Shown in pieces: positions 63,909-64,000 of a stretch of DNA of 64,000 nt; within the stretch, counting starts at the first letter, position 1, and each line of letters begins with the position of its first letter. This DNA comes from SAR116 cluster alpha proteobacterium HIMB100 (lineage in GTDB: Bacteria > Pseudomonadota > Alphaproteobacteria > Puniceispirillales > Puniceispirillaceae). The stretch spans positions 434,001-498,000 of the forward strand of contig AFXB01000010.1 of the NCBI GenBank assembly GCA_000238815.2, given 5' to 3'. Made by a program: the position numbers and the translations under genes. Below the pieces are notes generated by a model. It worked only from the letters and a program-made list of their open reading frames with translations, was not told the DNA's origin and did no database searches.

Positions 63909-64000
63909 CAGCACAGCCCCTTATTTTGCTAGTCATGGGCCTGTGTCGGTATGACCAGAACCTGATTTTATCATCCGGCTCAGCCACGGGATCATCACCG
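63909..64000. other. Right-end intergenic stretch
   Basis: The final 92 bases hold the upstream region of the SAF-domain gene with its ribosome site. I see no start of another gene, no terminator and no RNA element in it. Confidence 0.6.

Overview
The window reads as a gene-dense stretch of an alphaproteobacterial chromosome with moderate GC. It probably comes from a marine heterotroph of the SAR116/Puniceispirillum type. That placement is inferred from gene content and family resemblance; no rRNA or marker gene is present to test it. I see 55 protein genes, 54 of them complete. I see no tRNA, rRNA, CRISPR array, insertion sequence or prophage. No gap between genes exceeds 300 bases; the largest is the divergent 28803-29016 gap. 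No transcription-factor gene is visible although there are at least seven catabolic or transport modules.

Left part, bases 1-14667, all minus strand. It holds a CocE-type hydrolase cut by the window edge, and an unusual fusion of a CoA-binding domain to a MetY-type sulfhydrylase. An ABC-2 exporter pair and a tetronate pair (otnK, otnC) follow. Next is a complete upper Entner-Doudoroff set transcribed zwf-edd-eda-pgi. Last is a cobalt-type nitrile hydratase operon (alpha, beta, accessory). A divergent plus-strand pair, a 65-residue GatC/AtzG-like protein and an amidase, can finish nitrile breakdown to acid and ammonia.

Bases 16377-34715. Two copper-delivery genes (SCO1, PCuAC) and an FAD amine/amino-acid oxidase come first. 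A myo-inositol-type operon is then transcribed as binding protein, permease, ATPase, iolC, iolD, iolB, iolE and a 2-keto-3-deoxygluconate kinase. Around its promoter end lie a Gfo/Idh/MocA dehydrogenase, an SDR, an SMP-30 lactonase, a GMC oxidoreductase and a ketopantoate-reductase-like protein. Together with eda these could feed sugars, lactones and inositols into KDPG or keto-acid metabolism.

Bases 34712-44479. A cytoplasmic BisC/DMSO-reductase-like molybdoenzyme, an aldehyde dehydrogenase and a zinc alcohol dehydrogenase come first. An acyl-CoA module follows: acyl-CoA dehydrogenase, class III CoA transferase, enoyl-CoA hydratase and a CitE-like lyase. A VOC protein ends this part.

Bases 44513-54274. 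Cytochrome c maturation genes ccmE-F-G-H (H fused to a CcmI-like TPR region) meet, tail to tail, a four-gene polyamine operon: speA, carboxynorspermidine dehydrogenase, nspC and speB.

Bases 54452-63908. A phytanoyl-CoA-dioxygenase-like protein, a small secreted Rap1a/Tai-like protein and a medium-chain dehydrogenase come first. Then comes a probable sulfopropanediol dehydrogenase (hpsN-like) with its own TRAP transporter. A TerC membrane protein and a SAF-domain dehydrogenase close the window. In both transport operons a hairpin terminator sits between the binding-protein gene and the membrane genes.
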